Below are positions 10,499-19,925 of a stretch of 54,560 bases of DNA, one piece after another. The DNA comes from SAR324 cluster bacterium lautmerah10. GTDB taxonomy: Bacteria > SAR324 > NAC60-12. How positions within the stretch are numbered: position 1 is the first letter of the stretch; every line of letters starts with the position of its first letter. Both the position numbers and the translations under genes were made by a program. A model generated the notes under the pieces. The model was not told where the DNA came from and did not search any database. It was given only the letters and a program-made list of their open reading frames with translations. The stretch is from positions 1 through 54,560 of the forward strand of contig LNZD02000038.1 in the NCBI GenBank assembly GCA_001469005.2, given 5' to 3'.

Positions 10499-11082
10499 TC
10501 TTTCCGGATTGATTTTAAGTCCAACTTGAGATTCTCGCGGACCCTTTCGAAAAAAGAGTGATAACGACTTTCACGCAGATCCGGAAAGGTCCAGGGTAAA
10601 GCTTCAAACCTCCCCGCCTTACGAATCAGATTGAGATCTGACCAGATTCCACCTCCAAGGTAAATTTTCTGGGGTCCTTCTTTGCCTGACAAAAGCACCA
10701 CTTTGTGAAGATCCAAATACCCCGGGTCAAGATTCAGGGTTCTTTTTCCTGCTTCTTTCCACTCATTTTCCCATGAATTTGTTTCATTTTTTAATGATAC
10801 CGATTGTTCAACAGGATAAAGCCCTTTCAGTGAAAGAAAGCTCCGATAAAGTCCTGAACCCATTTCCTCTTGATAATAATCGGTTGAGTCAAATTTGTAG
10901 ATCTCAGATTCTAATTCGATCTCAACTTCAATTGTTTCAAGATGCCTCAGAAATTGTTGATAGATTTCATCTTTCTGAAACAGAACCCCAATCAATGCTT
11001 TTCCAGGGAATTCTCTTAGAGAGTATTCGTCATCCCTTGAGATTTTGAAAAAATCCTTTGGATTTCTGCATAGAAACTTCAT
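10495..11082 (-). CDS. DUF4416 family protein
   Basis: 195-residue protein with DUF4416 hallmarks: FDSTDYYQEEMGSGLYRSFLSL, TLNLDPGYLDLHKVVLLSGK, IYLGGGIWSDLNLIRKAG and a C-terminal ALPWTFPDLRESRYHSFFERV. The molecular function of the family is unknown. The start ATG 11082 has AGGA 7 nt upstream. It directly precedes miaA, and the two coding regions overlap by 4 nt at a point where miaA has lost its start. The original junction may therefore have been different. Confidence 0.8.
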   Translation of the reverse strand: MKFLCRNPKDFFKISRDDEYSLREFPGKALIGVLFQKDEIYQQFLRHLETIEVEIELESEIYKFDSTDYYQEEMGSGLYRSFLSLKGLYPVEQSVSLKNETNSWENEWKEAGKRTLNLDPGYLDLHKVVLLSGKEGPQKIYLGGGIWSDLNLIRKAGRFEALPWTFPDLRESRYHSFFERVRENLKLDLKSIRKD

Positions 11083-11275
11083 TTAATCTTTCCTGGATTC
11101 AACAATAATTTGGCTAATGCTGTGACTTCTCATTTTTGTAAAAATAATCTTCTGAAACTTTCATTTAATTCTTTTGAAAATGTTGATTGGTGACTAGCTT
11201 TTGGCTTGTTTTCTTAAAGTTTGGATACTCATCATACATACTGCTTTCCTTCTTTAACAGTATCTCTCAAAAGAC

Positions 11276-12382
11276 GTGTTTGACCGAAGATTGCTGATTA
11301 ATATAGATTGGTTCCTCTGTTTCCTGGTTTTACTGCTTTGTTTATTAGGATTCATTGCCATGTCTTCGGTTGCGGGAGGGTCTGTAGCTAAGGAGGCATA
11401 TCTGGTTCGTCAGAGCTATTGGTTCATTGCCGGGATTGGATTGGCCCTTTTGACCCAATTCATTCATTACCGGGACTGGGCAAGATTGGGATTCATCCTT
11501 CATCTTTTGGTCATCCTGCTCTTGGTTTTGGTACTTTTTTATGGAACAGGAGGTCCTGGGACCAGTGTTCAGCGGTGGCTTAAGATTGGCCCATTTTTTA
11601 TCCAGCCTTCTGAATTCAGTAAATTTACTCTGGTGCTAGCGGTTTCCCATTATTTTCGGGAAGACAATCGTTTTCTTCAACAGGGATGGATCTGGATGGC
11701 TTGGCCGACTCTATTGATGCTGATTCCTGTGGTGTTAATCATCCGTCAGCCTGATCTGGGTACGGCTTTGTTATTGATTGTGATCTTTGCACCGATCGTA
11801 TTTATGATGGGCATTCGTTTTAGGACGATCCTTTCGGTAACCGGATTGATTTTGGTTTCACTTCCTTTGGTTTGGATTTACCTGCTCAAACCCTATCAGC
11901 AGGAAAGAATTCTGACTTTTCTCAATCCTGACCGGGATCCCTTAGGAACTGGATATCATGTAATCCAATCCAAGATTGCTGTAGGCAGTGGGGAATTCTG
12001 GGGCAAAGGATACGGGAATGGGACACAAGGTCAGCTCAATTTCCTGCCTGCGGACCATACCGATTTTATCTTTTCAGTATTTTCTGAAGAATGGGGCTTC
12101 ATGGGGTCTATGACGGTCCTGATTCTCTTTTTGGTCCTCACTCTCTGGGCGATTGGAGGATTGTACAAAAGCAAAAATCGGGTCAGCATGATCCAAACGG
12201 TTGGAGTGGTTGCCATCATGACTTCACATGTTTTGATCAACATCGGGATGACCCTAGGTTTGATGCCTGTTGTCGGAGTTCCACTTCCTTTTTTCAGCTA
12301 CGGCGGTTCTTCAATGATTTCGATGATGTTTGGAATCGGACTTTTACTAAACATCCGGATGAGACGTTTTGAGGCTGGCTGA
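11276..12382 (+). CDS. rodA: Rod-shape-determining SEDS glycosyltransferase RodA
   Basis: Integral membrane peptidoglycan polymerase of the elongasome, working with PBP2. It has 368 residues with about ten hydrophobic segments. SEDS motifs: GGPGTSVQRWLKIGPFFIQPSEFSK, QPDLGTALLL, GKGYGNGTQGQLNFLPADHTDFIFSV and a C-terminal VVGVPLPFFSYGGSS. RodA rather than FtsW is favoured by the rod-type FLPADHTDFIFSV segment and by the lack of a division-cluster context. It starts at GTG 11276. It leads a plus-strand run with gltX 69 nt downstream. Confidence 0.92.
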   Translation: MFDRRLLINIDWFLCFLVLLLCLLGFIAMSSVAGGSVAKEAYLVRQSYWFIAGIGLALLTQFIHYRDWARLGFILHLLVILLLVLVLFYGTGGPGTSVQRWLKIGPFFIQPSEFSKFTLVLAVSHYFREDNRFLQQGWIWMAWPTLLMLIPVVLIIRQPDLGTALLLIVIFAPIVFMMGIRFRTILSVTGLILVSLPLVWIYLLKPYQQERILTFLNPDRDPLGTGYHVIQSKIAVGSGEFWGKGYGNGTQGQLNFLPADHTDFIFSVFSEEWGFMGSMTVLILFLVLTLWAIGGLYKSKNRVSMIQTVGVVAIMTSHVLINIGMTLGLMPVVGVPLPFFSYGGSSMISMMFGIGLLLNIRMRRFEAG

Positions 12383-12451
12383 TCAGAATTTGATGCACAT
12401 CCCAATTCTCCTTGGATTTTTGACCTCCTTTCCCATTTCAAAAAAATCGTG

Positions 12452-13900
12452 ATGGTTCGTTTAAGATTTGCACCAAGTCCTACTGGATTTCTTCACATCG
12501 GCGGTTTACGGACGGCACTGTTTAGCTGGCTTTTCGCTAGGCAAAACCAAGGAAGTTTTATCTTCCGTCTCGAAGACACGGATCGCAACCGACTGGTTGA
12601 AGCAGCAGAATCGAACTTGCTGAAGATGCTGGAATGGGCGGGATTGGATATTGATGAGGGGCCAGGGATTGGTGGTGAATTTGGACCTTATCGGCAGTCC
12701 GAACGACTTGAGATATACCGCGATCATGTAGACCGACTTCTGGAACAAGGAGACGCCTATCCCTGTTTCTGCAGCGAGGAAAGACTGGAAAAACTCAAAA
12801 CTTTCCAGCGTTCTGAAGGGCTGACACCAAGGTACGACAATCATTGTAGAAAGCTGCAAAAAAAAGAGGTTGATACAAAAATCCAATCAGGTGAAAAGCA
12901 TGTCATCCGCATGAAGATTCCTGAAAACCAGGAAACCTTCCGGTTGAATGACCTGGTTCGCGGAACCGTAGCAATCGAGAGTACTCAAGTCGAAGACCAG
13001 GTAATCCTGAAAAGCGATGGTTTCCCAACCTATCATCTGGCTGTGGTGGTTGATGATCATTTGATGCAGATCAGTCATGTTGTCAGAGGGGAGGAATGGC
13101 TTCCTTCTTTTCCCAAACACCTTTTGCTTTACCGCTATTTTGGTTGGGAACCGCCTGAATTCATCCACCTTCCTTTGATCCTAAATGAGGAACGGGCAAA
13201 ACTCAGCAAACGCCATGGTGCCGTTTCCGTAGAAGAATTCCGCGAAAGAGGTTATCTGCCTCAGGCATTGCTGAATTTTATTGCCCTACTGGGTTGGAGT
13301 CCCGGTGATGACCGGGAGGTATTGAGTCTGGAGGAAATGGTGGATGAATTCCGTTTTGAGAGGGTGTCCAAGTCGGGAGCAGTTTTTGACCGTGAAAAAC
13401 TGAATTGGATGAATCAGCAGTACCTGCTGAAGTTGCCGGAAGAGGAATATTTCAGAATGATTGATGATGTGATCCAGAAAGGGGATTACCATGATCAGGA
13501 TCCAGGAAAAATCAGGCAGGCTGCAGAAATTCTTAAAACTCGCTTAGTGACCCTTTCAGACCTAAACCAGAAATTAGGACTTTTTTTTGAAGAAAATCCT
13601 GAAATCAAAGATCTTCAGGCGATTGAGGTTTTGAAAGAGGAAAATTCAAAGACGGTCTTGAAAGAGTTCCTCCAACAAGCGGAAAATCTAGATCAACTGA
13701 CTTCGGAAAATCTTGGGCAATTGGTGAAATCCGTGCAAAAAAGCACGGGGATCAAGGGTCGTGGTCTCTGGATGCCGCTTCGTTGTGCTATTACCCGGGA
13801 AGTCAGTGGCCCAGAATTACCTGCGATGCTCGATTTTTTCGGAGGAGAAAAATGTCTCCACCTGATTCGCCAGACTTTGGAGAATCCTTCCCTCAATTAA
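12452..13900 (+). CDS. gltX: Glutamyl-tRNA synthetase
   Basis: Class I synthetase charging tRNA-Glu. 482 residues from ATG 12452 (a GTG lies one codon upstream). It shows the HIGH motif as FAPSPTGFLHIGGLRTAL, the KMSKS equivalent AKLSKRHG (about residue 250) and the C-terminal helical anticodon-binding domain. Whether it is discriminating or not cannot be told here. It is followed after 8 nt by the exported FGE-domain gene. Confidence 0.95.
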   Translation: MVRLRFAPSPTGFLHIGGLRTALFSWLFARQNQGSFIFRLEDTDRNRLVEAAESNLLKMLEWAGLDIDEGPGIGGEFGPYRQSERLEIYRDHVDRLLEQGDAYPCFCSEERLEKLKTFQRSEGLTPRYDNHCRKLQKKEVDTKIQSGEKHVIRMKIPENQETFRLNDLVRGTVAIESTQVEDQVILKSDGFPTYHLAVVVDDHLMQISHVVRGEEWLPSFPKHLLLYRYFGWEPPEFIHLPLILNEERAKLSKRHGAVSVEEFRERGYLPQALLNFIALLGWSPGDDREVLSLEEMVDEFRFERVSKSGAVFDREKLNWMNQQYLLKLPEEEYFRMIDDVIQKGDYHDQDPGKIRQAAEILKTRLVTLSDLNQKLGLFFEENPEIKDLQAIEVLKEENSKTVLKEFLQQAENLDQLTSENLGQLVKSVQKSTGIKGRGLWMPLRCAITREVSGPELPAMLDFFGGEKCLHLIRQTLENPSLN

Positions 13901-13908
13901 ATTATGAG

Positions 13909-15399
13909 ATGGGTTCAAGGATAAGCAAAATTTTGAAGAATTATGTTCTTCATTCTGCATTCTTACTTTTTTTGGCAGTCACTGCAGAAGCAGTCTCTCC
14001 GCTCACCATAAGGTATCCCTCCAGGGATGAAGCCTTTCGGGTGATTTCCTCGGAAATCAAGGGACTTTCCCAGGATACTCGTTATGACAATCCCAGGATT
14101 GCCTTAACTGACATCCCCAACTACCAAAGCCTTAAAAGGGATTCTACTTCAGAAATGCTGGAAAATGCATTGAATGAGTCCCTCTCGAATGAAATGCCGG
14201 ACCAGGTTGTTCCTCATTTTGAACTGATTCAGCTTAGAATCGAATGGAATGAAAATTATCCGGGAAGTTTTAGGGAACCGCTGTCTGAAGACTTGGCTGG
14301 CCAGGCGGAAGCAGATTGGATGATTAGCGGAACTCATGAAACCTTGGAAAATCAGGAGCTTCAGCTACGGTTGGAACTTTACGATATGGTCAGTGAAAAA
14401 ATTCTCTGGCAGAGCAATGTTACCTTTCCTCAAGCAGGGATACTATTTTTAGAACAATCCGTTGCCCCAGTATCTCCTCCGCAAAAACCTTCTATTTCTG
14501 AAAAAAAGAATCCTCCAGAATTTCAAGACCGTTTCGATGAATTATCCCCGAATGCTGGCATCAAAGATCCTCTTCAATATAAAAGTGATCATGAAATAAA
14601 GAACCAGCCATCATTCGAGCAAAATCAGAGAGGATTTTTCAGTATGATTTTGCCGGAATTCATAAGTCCATCGCCTCTTCCGCCTCCACCAGAGGGGATG
14701 GTCCGAATTCCTGAAGGAGAATTCGTGATGGGAAACCTCGGCGGACGCACAGATGAACAACCGGATCACCTGGTATTCATCAAATCCTTTTTTATGGATG
14801 AACACGAGGTGACCAACAGTGATTATCTTCTTTGTGAAAAATGTGAGCGCGGGCATGGAGGGTTTGACACTCATTCTCCTGACCAGCCTGTAGTCTATGT
14901 TGACTGGCATAATGCTAACCAATACTGTCTTTCCCAAGGCAAGCGTCTGCCCAGCGAGGCAGAATGGGAGTACACTGCTAAGGCTGGAAACATTAATCGT
15001 GATCCAAAGCGAATTGACTCCGAAAATCTCACGTTAGTGGCCTGGTTTGAAGAAAATACCGTAAACCTCGGATTGTATGGCCCCCAGAAGGTTGCTTCCA
15101 AAAAACCAAGTGCATGGGGATTGTATGATATGCGTGGAAACGTGATGGAATGGGTCAGTGACTTTTACCTGCCTGAGTACAATGCATCTTTTCATAAGGC
15201 TGTGAGTCCCAAAGGACCAGAAACGGCATCAAATCCTGAATATCCCCTCCGGGTTGTTCGTGGAGGAGCCTGGGGAGGAGAAAACGGAGCAGCGAGTCGA
15301 GATGGCCTACGTCCCTCAAGACGCTATGCTTTTGCTCCTTGGGTACGTTCCTTCCAGATCGGATTCCGCTGCGCAGCGGACGAACAACCCCGCAAATGA
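13909..15399 (+). CDS. Exported formylglycine-generating-enzyme (SUMF1) domain protein
   Basis: 496 residues starting at ATG 13909, which gives an N-terminal signal peptide (YVLHSAFLLFLAVTAEA). Residues about 25-210 are an uncharacterised periplasmic region. A Pro-rich linker follows, then an FGE-sulfatase domain from about 255 to the end: GMVRIPEGEFVMGN, EHEVTNSDYLL, RLPSEAEWEYTAKAG, WGLYDMRGNVMEWVSD, RVVRGGAWGG and a terminal IGFRCA. Many proteins with this fold are not sulfatase activators; they bind ligands or partners. No sulfatase gene is in the window, so the enzymatic role is open. It follows gltX by 8 nt. Confidence 0.8.
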   Translation: MGSRISKILKNYVLHSAFLLFLAVTAEAVSPLTIRYPSRDEAFRVISSEIKGLSQDTRYDNPRIALTDIPNYQSLKRDSTSEMLENALNESLSNEMPDQVVPHFELIQLRIEWNENYPGSFREPLSEDLAGQAEADWMISGTHETLENQELQLRLELYDMVSEKILWQSNVTFPQAGILFLEQSVAPVSPPQKPSISEKKNPPEFQDRFDELSPNAGIKDPLQYKSDHEIKNQPSFEQNQRGFFSMILPEFISPSPLPPPPEGMVRIPEGEFVMGNLGGRTDEQPDHLVFIKSFFMDEHEVTNSDYLLCEKCERGHGGFDTHSPDQPVVYVDWHNANQYCLSQGKRLPSEAEWEYTAKAGNINRDPKRIDSENLTLVAWFEENTVNLGLYGPQKVASKKPSAWGLYDMRGNVMEWVSDFYLPEYNASFHKAVSPKGPETASNPEYPLRVVRGGAWGGENGAASRDGLRPSRRYAFAPWVRSFQIGFRCAADEQPRK

Positions 15400-15405
15400 A
15401 TCCCT

Positions 15406-16509
15406 GTGAGTGAAGTTCCTTCCGAGGCTCGAACCGTTCCTCAGATGACAACAGAACTGGAAAACGCTCCTCTTCAGGAAAGGAGTCCTGGAGAGTCTTG
15501 TTTTGAAAAAATTTATCCCTTCGAATCCGACCTCAAACTTCGTGAAGAATACATCAATTTTTTTGGTGGTCTTCGTATCGGGAAGTTATTAGAAGACCTG
15601 GATCTGGTGGCGGGGAAGGTTGCTTATGCCCATGCCCAGGGCTGGGAGAGAGGGTTGGGAATTGTCACCGCCGCATGTGACCGTATTGATCTGACTGGCT
15701 CTTTGCCGAGTCACTCCGACCTGCAATTACTGGCCAGTGTCAACTGGGTTGGAAGAAGTTCCATGGAAGTAGGAATCCGCATCTCGACCAAGTCTGAAAA
15801 TGACTGGAAACGTGTCGCTCGAGCATTTTTCATCATGGTCTCCCGAAGAGAAGGCCGGGCCGAAGAGGTGAATCCTTTGGCACCAAAAACCAAGGAGGAA
15901 CAGAGGCGTTTTGAAGAAGGACAGGAACGCCAGCGTTTGCGCAGGGAGATGTCCCGTTACAATATTTTGACGGTTGCCCCCGACGAGCAGGAAAGTAAGT
16001 TGCTGCACTCACTTTTTCTAGAGATTCGTGAAGGAACACTCAAGGGAGTTTCCATGGCAGAAACATTGCGTCAGTCAACTCGCCTGATGCACCCCCAATT
16101 CAGGAACATCCACAACAAGATTTTTGGCGGCTACCTGATGCGTGAGGCCTTTGAGTTAGCCTGGAACATCACTTACCTTTTTTGCGGGCACCGTCCTCAT
16201 TTCCTCAGCGTCGATCATATGTATTTTTATGAGCCTGTGGAAATAGGGTCCATTCTCTCTTTCACCGGGCAGGTGATCTACACCAGTCCCAGAGCTTTGA
16301 TGGTTGAAGTGACTGTCGAAGTGATCGATCCGGCAAGTGGTATCACCGAGGTCACCAATGTCTCCTACTTCACTTTCACTGTCCTCGATAAAGCTGGAAA
16401 CAGCCTCAAAATAAATCAGGTTCTTCCTGAGTCTTATGAAGAAGGTTTGAAATACCTGGATGGCTACAAGCGCTTTCGTTTGGGAGAGGAAAACGAAAAA
16501 ATCATTTGA
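15406..16509 (+). CDS. Acyl-CoA thioesterase, double hotdog (ACOT9-like)
   Basis: 367-residue protein with two hotdog domains: the first around VTAACDRIDLTG to WVGRSSMEVGIRIS, the second around HPQFRNIHNKIFGGYLMREAFELAW, FLSVDHMYFYEPVEIGS and PRALMVEVTVEVIDP. The N-I-H-N-K-I-FGG stretch is the typical active-site entry of this thioesterase group. It hydrolyses acyl-CoA to free acid and CoA. GTG start 6 nt after the FGE gene, so it is likely cotranscribed. Substrate range cannot be read from sequence. Confidence 0.8.
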   Translation: MSEVPSEARTVPQMTTELENAPLQERSPGESCFEKIYPFESDLKLREEYINFFGGLRIGKLLEDLDLVAGKVAYAHAQGWERGLGIVTAACDRIDLTGSLPSHSDLQLLASVNWVGRSSMEVGIRISTKSENDWKRVARAFFIMVSRREGRAEEVNPLAPKTKEEQRRFEEGQERQRLRREMSRYNILTVAPDEQESKLLHSLFLEIREGTLKGVSMAETLRQSTRLMHPQFRNIHNKIFGGYLMREAFELAWNITYLFCGHRPHFLSVDHMYFYEPVEIGSILSFTGQVIYTSPRALMVEVTVEVIDPASGITEVTNVSYFTFTVLDKAGNSLKINQVLPESYEEGLKYLDGYKRFRLGEENEKII

Positions 16510-16658
16510 AGTAACGAGTTCTTGAAATCAATGCCTCCAATTCTGCAGTCAGAATATATCTTGAAGGGTTTTGAAAATATTTTATTATAAGGGGTTTTTA
16601 AAAATTTAAGTTTTAATCCAACCGACCTGTTTCCCAAGTCTTTTCACAGTTCAGATTC

Positions 16659-18212
16659 ATGATAAAAAGGAGCATTTTCCTGGCCATTGGATGGTTGCTG
16701 GGAACCGTCTCGATCTTGATGGCCCAGACCAACTTCATCCCGTTGGAACGTGGAGATGCAGTGGAGCGTGAGGAGAGACTTTTGTTTTCACAGGGAGTAC
16801 AACTTTCTGGAGATTACCGGTTCCGCAGCAATTGGATCAATAGTTCTCAACTCCCTGAATCACCCGTTGGCGCCACTTCGCCTTCGGCATTTTCTTACGA
16901 TCAGGATATTCGATTCACCCTCAGGTCCAATGTTCACCGAACTGTTTCCATCAATCTGGAACTTTCCACAGAACAGGACGCTCTATATCTTTCAGATTTG
17001 CGGAGCAGTCGAAGCGACCGGGTTTGGGATCCAGAATCTCAGCAGGTGAATATTGGTGCAAGGCAGGCGTTTCTGGAACTCAATACTCACCCCCGGGACA
17101 GGACCAGGATTGGAAAACAGGAAATCAATATCGGGGACCGACGGGGAAAAGTATTTGCCGGGGTTGTGAGCGGATTCACCCAACTCTGTACGGTTGGAAC
17201 ATGGTGTTATGAGTTTGGTGCAGCCAAGCTTGCAAGCCGACTGAGTGACTGGATCTATTTCCTCTCCCTTGATTATGCCTTCTGGAATGACCGGGACAGT
17301 CAGGGTAAAGCTCTCGATGTTTTCAGGACGGAAATATTCAGGATTAAATACACAGAAAGTGATATTCCCCTTGGCCGCAACAATGTTCCCCTGAAGAAAC
17401 TTTCTTCAAGCACCCTATCGAATTTGGAAGGATTATCAACTCCCTTTAAATCAGGAACAGATTGCCGTTCTGAAGTTTCCGATTATACGGTCAACAGTGA
17501 TTGTAAACCGGTTTATTATTTCTCTCATGAATATGAATACTGGGGAATCCGCCTCGTTTACGAAACCCCCACAATCGAAATTTATGGAGACATGATTGGT
17601 TCATCCGGCAAGCGCAGGCATTATGTTTATGATGAATCAGGGTATCATCATTCATCCAAAGTAAATGGTGTGGCCGGAGAACTGGAAATGAGTTTTATTT
17701 CCGGAGAACACCGTTACGGGCTGATTGCGATGATGGCCCGTGGTGACGAGGAAATCCAGGATCCGAACAAAGAAGGGTTGAACTACAAAAGGGATCTTTC
17801 AGGTTTTTATGAGATCATGCCCGGAACATACAAAGGAACCCAATTTTATTTCAATGGCGGAAGTACGGAACTCAATAGTGGAACCGGACTTGGCCATTCG
17901 ATCAACAACACCAGTATGATCGGGCTTCGCTACCAGTATGATGTTCCGGATTCCAAATTGCTGTATCGAGGAGGTCTCTACCAGTTAAAAAGAATGAAGG
18001 ATGTGTACAACTCATTTGACATTCCTTCGAAAGACATTGGCATGGAACTCGACAACACCCTTTCTTTCCCGATTGCCATCCATGCTGTGATGGAATTTGA
18101 TGTGAATCTGTTCAATCCCGGTACGGCTTTCAGTTTTGATGACCATGATGTTCCTGGAACCGCCACGGATTTATTTTTCCACGCCGCGGCAAGGCTATTT
18201 TATTCCTTTTGA
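16659..18212 (+). CDS. Outer-membrane beta-barrel protein
   Basis: 517 residues with a clear signal peptide (IFLAIGWLLGTVSILMAQ). The mature part is rich in alternating aromatic strands (GVQLSGDYRFRSNW, YEFGAAKLASRLSDWIYFLS) and ends with FFHAAARLFYSF, the terminal Phe typical of Bam-inserted barrels. The pattern of an N-terminal DYRFR strand and GKQEINIGDRRGK loop recalls the alginate-export/porin class, but I cannot assign a substrate. It is followed after 3 nt by hisB, which makes it an odd upstream partner of the histidine genes. Confidence 0.7.
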   Translation: MIKRSIFLAIGWLLGTVSILMAQTNFIPLERGDAVEREERLLFSQGVQLSGDYRFRSNWINSSQLPESPVGATSPSAFSYDQDIRFTLRSNVHRTVSINLELSTEQDALYLSDLRSSRSDRVWDPESQQVNIGARQAFLELNTHPRDRTRIGKQEINIGDRRGKVFAGVVSGFTQLCTVGTWCYEFGAAKLASRLSDWIYFLSLDYAFWNDRDSQGKALDVFRTEIFRIKYTESDIPLGRNNVPLKKLSSSTLSNLEGLSTPFKSGTDCRSEVSDYTVNSDCKPVYYFSHEYEYWGIRLVYETPTIEIYGDMIGSSGKRRHYVYDESGYHHSSKVNGVAGELEMSFISGEHRYGLIAMMARGDEEIQDPNKEGLNYKRDLSGFYEIMPGTYKGTQFYFNGGSTELNSGTGLGHSINNTSMIGLRYQYDVPDSKLLYRGGLYQLKRMKDVYNSFDIPSKDIGMELDNTLSFPIAIHAVMEFDVNLFNPGTAFSFDDHDVPGTATDLFFHAAARLFYSF

Positions 18213-18215
18213 AAA

Positions 18216-18809
18216 ATGCCCCTGTCAAGAACTGCCAGTATCGAACGTAAAACCCGGGAAACCCTGGTGAGGGTCAAACTGAACCTGGATGGAGAAGGAA
18301 CAAGTGAAACCAATACCGGAATCGGTTTTCTTGATCATATGCTGGATCAATTGGCGTTTCACGGGCTCATGGACCTCGCGGTTTCCTGCGAGGGGGACCT
18401 TCACATCGACAGTCATCACACCACCGAAGACATTGGAATTGCACTTGGCCAGGCCCTGAAGGAAGCCCTGGGTGAAAAAAAGGGAATTCGACGTTATGGC
18501 CATGCCTACATCCCGATGGATGAAGCTCTGCTGCGGGCGGTACTTGACTGTTCTGGGAGACCTGATTTCGTCTTCAACGGAGAATTCGGAAGGTACAATC
18601 TTGGAGACCTGGATACCCAGATGATTCCCCATTTCTTCAAATCTCTGGCTTTCAACTGCGGTTTAACTCTGCATCTCAGTATCCTTTACGGCAGTAACGA
18701 TCATCATAAGTGTGAGGGGCTTTTCAAAGCCTTTGCCAGGGCTTTTTCGGATGCGGTTACGTTGGACCCAAGGAGGATGGAAGTGAGTTCCACCAAAGGG
18801 ACTCTCTGA
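18216..18809 (+). CDS. hisB: Imidazoleglycerol-phosphate dehydratase
   Basis: Histidine biosynthesis, dehydrates imidazoleglycerol phosphate to imidazole-acetol phosphate. The 197 residues match the monofunctional enzyme (no HisB phosphatase domain). Manganese-binding motifs: GIGFLDHMLDQLAFHG, DSHHTTEDIGIALGQA and the second repeat SNDHHKCEGLFKAFARA. It starts at ATG 18216, 3 nt after the outer-membrane gene, and is followed by hisH 12 nt downstream. Confidence 0.96.
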   Translation: MPLSRTASIERKTRETLVRVKLNLDGEGTSETNTGIGFLDHMLDQLAFHGLMDLAVSCEGDLHIDSHHTTEDIGIALGQALKEALGEKKGIRRYGHAYIPMDEALLRAVLDCSGRPDFVFNGEFGRYNLGDLDTQMIPHFFKSLAFNCGLTLHLSILYGSNDHHKCEGLFKAFARAFSDAVTLDPRRMEVSSTKGTL

Positions 18810-18821
18810 TCCAGTCAAACC

Positions 18822-19433
18822 ATGATCGGCATTTTTGATTACGGAGTCGGCAATCTGCTCAACCTAAAAAATGCCATCGATCATCTCGGACTGGAAAATT
18901 GCATCGTCCAGAATTCGGATCAACTTGAATCTTGCAGTAGAATGCTACTTCCAGGAGTAGGGGCCTTTGCCCCTGCAATGGGACACTTGCGGGGTTCAGG
19001 AATGTTCAAACGCCTTCAGGAGAAAGTCGAGAGTGGCATGCCTCTGCTTGGTATCTGCCTTGGGGCGCAGCTTTTACTGGAAGAAAGTAGTGAAGATGGG
19101 AAATGCCGGGGACTGGGTTGGATTCCCGGAAAAGTGCGGAGGTTCCAGCATTCTCTAAAAGTACCACAAATTGGTTGGAATCAGGTCCAATTCCAGCAAA
19201 AGGATCAGATTTTCAAGAAGCTCCGTTCATCCAGTTATTTCTATTTTGTTCATTCATACTTTATGGAACCAGAAACCGGAGACATGGTTTTGGGGATTAC
19301 CGATTACGGGCATGAATTTGCCTCGGTGGTACATCGAGACAATCTCTGGGGGGTTCAATTCCATCCGGAAAAAAGTCAGCAAGCAGGTTTGGACTTGCTC
19401 AGAAATTTTTGCACCATGGAAAGCTCATCCTGA
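18822..19433 (+). CDS. hisH: Imidazole glycerol phosphate synthase, glutaminase subunit
   Basis: Class I glutamine amidotransferase that supplies ammonia to HisF. 203 residues. The catalytic triad is visible: Cys in LLGICLGAQLLLE (about residue 80), and His and Glu in GVQFHPEKSQ near residue 184. The N-terminal IFDYGVGNLLNLKNAI is typical. It follows hisB by 12 nt. The partner hisF and hisA are not in this window. Confidence 0.96.
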   Translation: MIGIFDYGVGNLLNLKNAIDHLGLENCIVQNSDQLESCSRMLLPGVGAFAPAMGHLRGSGMFKRLQEKVESGMPLLGICLGAQLLLEESSEDGKCRGLGWIPGKVRRFQHSLKVPQIGWNQVQFQQKDQIFKKLRSSSYFYFVHSYFMEPETGDMVLGITDYGHEFASVVHRDNLWGVQFHPEKSQQAGLDLLRNFCTMESSS

Positions 19434-19492
19434 TTTTCCATGCATGATTCATTTGAATCTCTTACTTAATAACCTAAAAAGGAAACACCATT

Positions 19493-19924
19493 ATGGCATT
19501 GGAACAAACCCTATCCATCATCAAACCTGACGGGGTTAAGCGAAATCTGGTCGGAGAAATTCTGGGACGTTTTGAACAAAAGGGTCTCAGGATTGTAGCT
19601 ACTCGCATGCTTCACCTTTCCAAACGTGAAGCCGAAGGATTTTATGCGGTCCACCGTGAACGACCATTTTTTGAGGAACTCACAACTTTCATGTGTTCCG
19701 GACCGGTTGTGGTCAGTGTACTTGAGGGAGAAAACGCGGTTGCTTATCACCGTGAAATCATGGGAGCGACCAATCCCGCTGAAGCAGCAGAAGGAACGAT
19801 CCGCAAGGACTTTGCTCAAAGCATTGGGGAAAACACCGTTCATGGGTCTGACAGTCTGGAAAACGCTGCAATCGAAATCGCCTATTTTTTCGCTCAGACC
19901 GAATTGGTCAACGGGAAGGCTTGA
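19493..19924 (+). CDS. ndk: Nucleoside diphosphate kinase
   Basis: Balances NTP pools by phosphate transfer through a histidine. 143 residues, full length. The active-site His lies in [20 protein letters not shown] (about residue 117), and the N-terminal [18 protein letters not shown] and [17 protein letters not shown] are typical. AAAAGGAAACACC ahead of the ATG is the ribosome site. It is 59 nt after hisH and ends 1 nt before the converging engB stop, with no terminator between them. Confidence 0.97.
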   Translation: MALEQTLSIIKPDGVKRNLVGEILGRFEQKGLRIVATRMLHLSKREAEGFYAVHRERPFFEELTTFMCSGPVVVSVLEGENAVAYHREIMGATNPAEAAEGTIRKDFAQSIGENTVHGSDSLENAAIEIAYFFAQTELVNGKA

Positions 19925-19925
19925 T

